Assembly (NCBI GenBank): GCA_004525465.1
Contig: SPCN01000098.1
Span: 1-7,692, forward strand
Length of the DNA stretch: 7,692 nucleotides
DNA from: Chrysiogenales bacterium
GTDB lineage: Bacteria; Acidobacteriota; Aminicenantia; UBA2199
Direction: 5' to 3'
In this document: positions 5,443 to 7,692 of the stretch, piece by piece
How the letters are laid out: each line of letters begins with the position of its first letter
Numbering within the stretch: the stretch's first letter is position 1
Translations under genes and position numbers: made by a program
The notes under the pieces: model-generated
Database searches by the model: none
What the model was told of the DNA's origin: nothing
Seen by the model: only the letters and a program-made list of their open reading frames with translations

Positions 5443-7692
5443 ATGAAAAAACCTCTTTTGATCCTGTTTTTACTTGTAGCGACTGCGCTTCAGGGTTCAA
5501 CAGCAAAAAAACTGGAAACTTTGATCCAGAACAAGGACTGGCCGCTGCTGGCCGCTAAGTTCGGCGACGGCAGCCATCAACAGGCAGCCGCTTATTTTCA
5601 GGAATGCCAGAGGGTTGCTTTCAGTTCGCTGCGGCAGAATGACCTGACGTTTTTCGCCCGCTTTCGCGACTATGCCGAGATCGGCGAGATCACTTTCACT
5701 TTCGAAAACGGCTTGTACCGGCAGTTGACTCTGACGCGCAACATCAAACCCCTGCAGTTCATCCAGGCTTTTTCCCGTTATGACCTATCCAACCGCACCA
5801 TCCGCATGGGCGATGCCGAGATCTTTTTTAAAAAGGGAGTCCTTTACCAGGGGCTGCCCATGGACAACCTGTTCATTTTTTGCGGAGAATGGACTTTCAG
5901 TATTCGCCCCGAAGATGCAGAGGAACGGCTGACCCTGCTTAACCTGGAACGCAGCGAGGGATTCAAAAAGGAGGCCCAGGCCGGTATATTCATTTTAAAG
6001 GGGCCCGAAATTGTCTCCGGCCTGCCCGGGCCGCAAGCGGCGGGCGAACCTCAGGACCAGGAAGCCATGCTTCTTTATGAAATCTTTCAGAAAAAGTGGG
6101 GGATGCGCATCCCCTTTTTCGACGAACTGTGGTATTTGCCTTTTGCCGCCGATTTCAACACCGCCATCTTCTTCCGCAAACCGGGGAAATCGTATTTCCG
6201 CTACATTTTCAATTCCGCTATTTCTCCGGACACCAGCCTGGTGCTGTTCCCGGAAAACAAGTTTTATTTGAATTACAATGCCGTCCAAGGCCTTAAATTC
6301 ACCACCGAGGCGGTCGATGAGCTGGAAAAACTTCAGTTGAACCTGTTCTACAACCCCGAGGTCAATTTTCTTTCCGGGACAGCCGTTCTGAATTTCAAGG
6401 AGCCTGCGAATATCAAGACGGTCAACCTTGCTCCCGGGCTGGTTGTCAAGGGCTACGGCAAGTCGCAGCAGAATGAACTGCAGCTGTTCCAGCGCGAGGA
6501 CACCTACTTCCTCCTGGGACAGAAACTGAATAAATTCGGTTTTTACTATGCCGGGAACATCTCACCCAGCGAAAATGATCAAGGACCGCCCCGTATCGGC
6601 ATGAAGAACCGCGGACGCGGCAACCGCGATCGTGTCTACCTGTTGAACCGCGACCAGGACTTCTATCCCAACCCGGGCCACCATTTTTTCCCAAGCCGCG
6701 TTAAGGTTTCGCTGCCGTTTCCCCTGCACTGCCTGGCCTCGGGCAGCCTGCGCTCGCAGCAGAAACTTGGAGACCACAACGAATTTGTATATGAAAGCCC
6801 TGGCACCAAGGGGGTTTCCCTGGTTTGTGGAGACTTCGAAAAATTGCTGACCATCCCCAGTAAATTGCCCATCCAGGTATTCGGCCCGGCCAAGTTGAGG
6901 CTGAGGGATTTTTTTCCCGATGATGCGATCCAGGGCTATTTTGATTTCCTGGTGGATAAATTCGGCATGCTGGAGGTCCCTGAATTGAACCTGTTGTTGC
7001 GCCGCTACCATGATTATGGCGGCTGGAGCAACCAGGGCTTTGTGATCTTCAATCTCCTCGATACCCGGATCCTTGATGACGACCTGAGCGTTGTCCGGCG
7101 CATCCGCAACGACAGTCCCGTGGTCTTCACCGATGTCAACCGCGACAGCATGGTCCATGAGTTGGCCCACCAGTGGTGGGGTGGGGTCATCTCCTGGAAA
7201 TCCTATCAAGACGTCTGGTTGACCGAGGGACTGGCCCAGTTCTCCACGCTGCTCTACCTGCAGGATTCCCTGGGTGAGAAACAGTTCCGCAGGGCGGTGG
7301 CCAGTGCCAAAAGGTGGGTTTTTCGTAAAAATGACACCGGACCGATCATCTATGGTCAGCGCATCGCCAATCTCAGTGAGGACCTGTACACCTACCAGAG
7401 CATCATCTACAACAAGGCGGCCCTGGTTTTTCTGATGCTCAGGGATATTCTGGGCGAGGATGAGCTGCTGGACCGCTTGCGGCAGGTCCTGGCCGATTTC
7501 AAGTTCCAGAGTCTGAGCACAGCACGCTTCATCAAGCATATCAGCCAGGACAGTCAGCGCCTGCGCAAGTTTTTCGACGGCTGGATCTATACACGCCAGC
7601 TGCCGGAAGTCAGTTATCAGGTCAACTGCGCCGGAGCGATCGCCGAGATCACCTTCAGCCAAAAAAACAGCGATTTCGTTTTCCCGGTCAGC
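5443..7692 (+). CDS. Secreted M1-family (gluzincin) metallopeptidase, 3' end missing
   Basis: Zinc peptidase of the M1 (aminopeptidase N-like) clan, open for 750 codons to the window edge. Residues 1-21 are a signal peptide (MKK, hydrophobic core, cleavage near G18 or A21) without a lipobox, so it should act in the periplasm or outside. The zinc site HELAH is at 572-576 and its third ligand is the glutamate of WLTEG at 595, exactly the M1 spacing HExxH-X18-E. Tyr656 in IIYNKAALVF lies 61 residues after that glutamate, as the catalytic tyrosine does in E. coli PepN. The M1 N-terminal beta domain spans about 290-500 (FYPNPG at 407-412, KVSLPFP at 421-427). Where GxMEN should be, the sequence reads GFVIF (532-536), so the glutamate that normally binds the substrate amino terminus is absent. 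About 270 extra N-terminal residues precede the M1 fold. An in-frame ATG at 5434 is an alternative start, but it overlaps the -10 box. Confidence 0.93.
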   Translation, partial: MKKPLLILFLLVATALQGSTAKKLETLIQNKDWPLLAAKFGDGSHQQAAAYFQECQRVAFSSLRQNDLTFFARFRDYAEIGEITFTFENGLYRQLTLTRNIKPLQFIQAFSRYDLSNRTIRMGDAEIFFKKGVLYQGLPMDNLFIFCGEWTFSIRPEDAEERLTLLNLERSEGFKKEAQAGIFILKGPEIVSGLPGPQAAGEPQDQEAMLLYEIFQKKWGMRIPFFDELWYLPFAADFNTAIFFRKPGKSYFRYIFNSAISPDTSLVLFPENKFYLNYNAVQGLKFTTEAVDELEKLQLNLFYNPEVNFLSGTAVLNFKEPANIKTVNLAPGLVVKGYGKSQQNELQLFQREDTYFLLGQKLNKFGFYYAGNISPSENDQGPPRIGMKNRGRGNRDRVYLLNRDQDFYPNPGHHFFPSRVKVSLPFPLHCLASGSLRSQQKLGDHNEFVYESPGTKGVSLVCGDFEKLLTIPSKLPIQVFGPAKLRLRDFFPDDAIQGYFDFLVDKFGMLEVPELNLLLRRYHDYGGWSNQGFVIFNLLDTRILDDDLSVVRRIRNDSPVVFTDVNRDSMVHELAHQWWGGVISWKSYQDVWLTEGLAQFSTLLYLQDSLGEKQFRRAVASAKRWVFRKNDTGPIIYGQRIANLSEDLYTYQSIIYNKAALVFLMLRDILGEDELLDRLRQVLADFKFQSLSTARFIKHISQDSQRLRKFFDGWIYTRQLPEVSYQVNCAGAIAEITFSQKNSDFVFPVS

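Noticed and set aside
6562..7662. Long 366-codon open frame on the minus strand
   Set aside because: It lies wholly antisense to the M1 peptidase, whose HELAH and glutamate motifs prove the plus-strand frame; its composition is that of an antisense shadow of a biased codon pattern.

Overview
The window suggests a Gram-negative bacterium of the Acidobacteriota/Aminicenantes kind. This rests on a TonB-dependent receptor with an N-terminal carboxypeptidase-regulatory-like domain, a GWxTD-domain lipoprotein, and a large secreted M1-type metallopeptidase lying close together. The assignment is inferred from protein style; no rRNA or other phylogenetic marker is present. All four genes encode proteins with export signals, so this is a cell-envelope/secretion region. 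No transposase, CRISPR array, tRNA, rRNA or phage gene was seen.

Layout. (1) Positions 1-2796, minus strand: a large outer-membrane TonB-dependent receptor, cut by the left edge after 932 codons. (2) Positions 2797-3312: a 516-bp intergenic region. Reading away from the receptor it holds a strong Shine-Dalgarno, a consensus-perfect sigma-54 (-24/-12) promoter, an inverted repeat abutting the -24 element, an AT-rich palindrome array at enhancer distance, a 167-bp imperfect palindrome (MITE-like or structured RNA), and the terminator of the next operon. (3) Positions 3313-5366, minus strand: a two-gene operon of a GWxTD lipoprotein followed 17 bp later by an unrecognised exported protein. (4) Positions 5367-5442: a 76-bp divergent intergenic region with two interleaved sigma-70-type promoters. 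(5) Positions 5443 to the right edge, plus strand: an M1-family (gluzincin) metallopeptidase, cut by the window edge after 750 codons.

How the parts may work together. The receptor is probably under sigma-54 plus an activator protein, so its expression looks conditional, while the GWxTD operon and the peptidase share a compact divergent promoter with housekeeping-type hexamers and may compete for RNA polymerase. Peptide breakdown outside the cytoplasm (M1 enzyme) and outer-membrane uptake (receptor) would make a plausible partnership, but nothing in the sequence links them directly.

The best leads are the sigma-54 control of the receptor with its candidate enhancer, the 167-bp palindrome whose arm differences are mostly G-U compatible on one strand, the M1 enzyme that keeps its zinc site but has lost the GxMEN aminopeptidase motif, and the possibly leaderless start of that enzyme.
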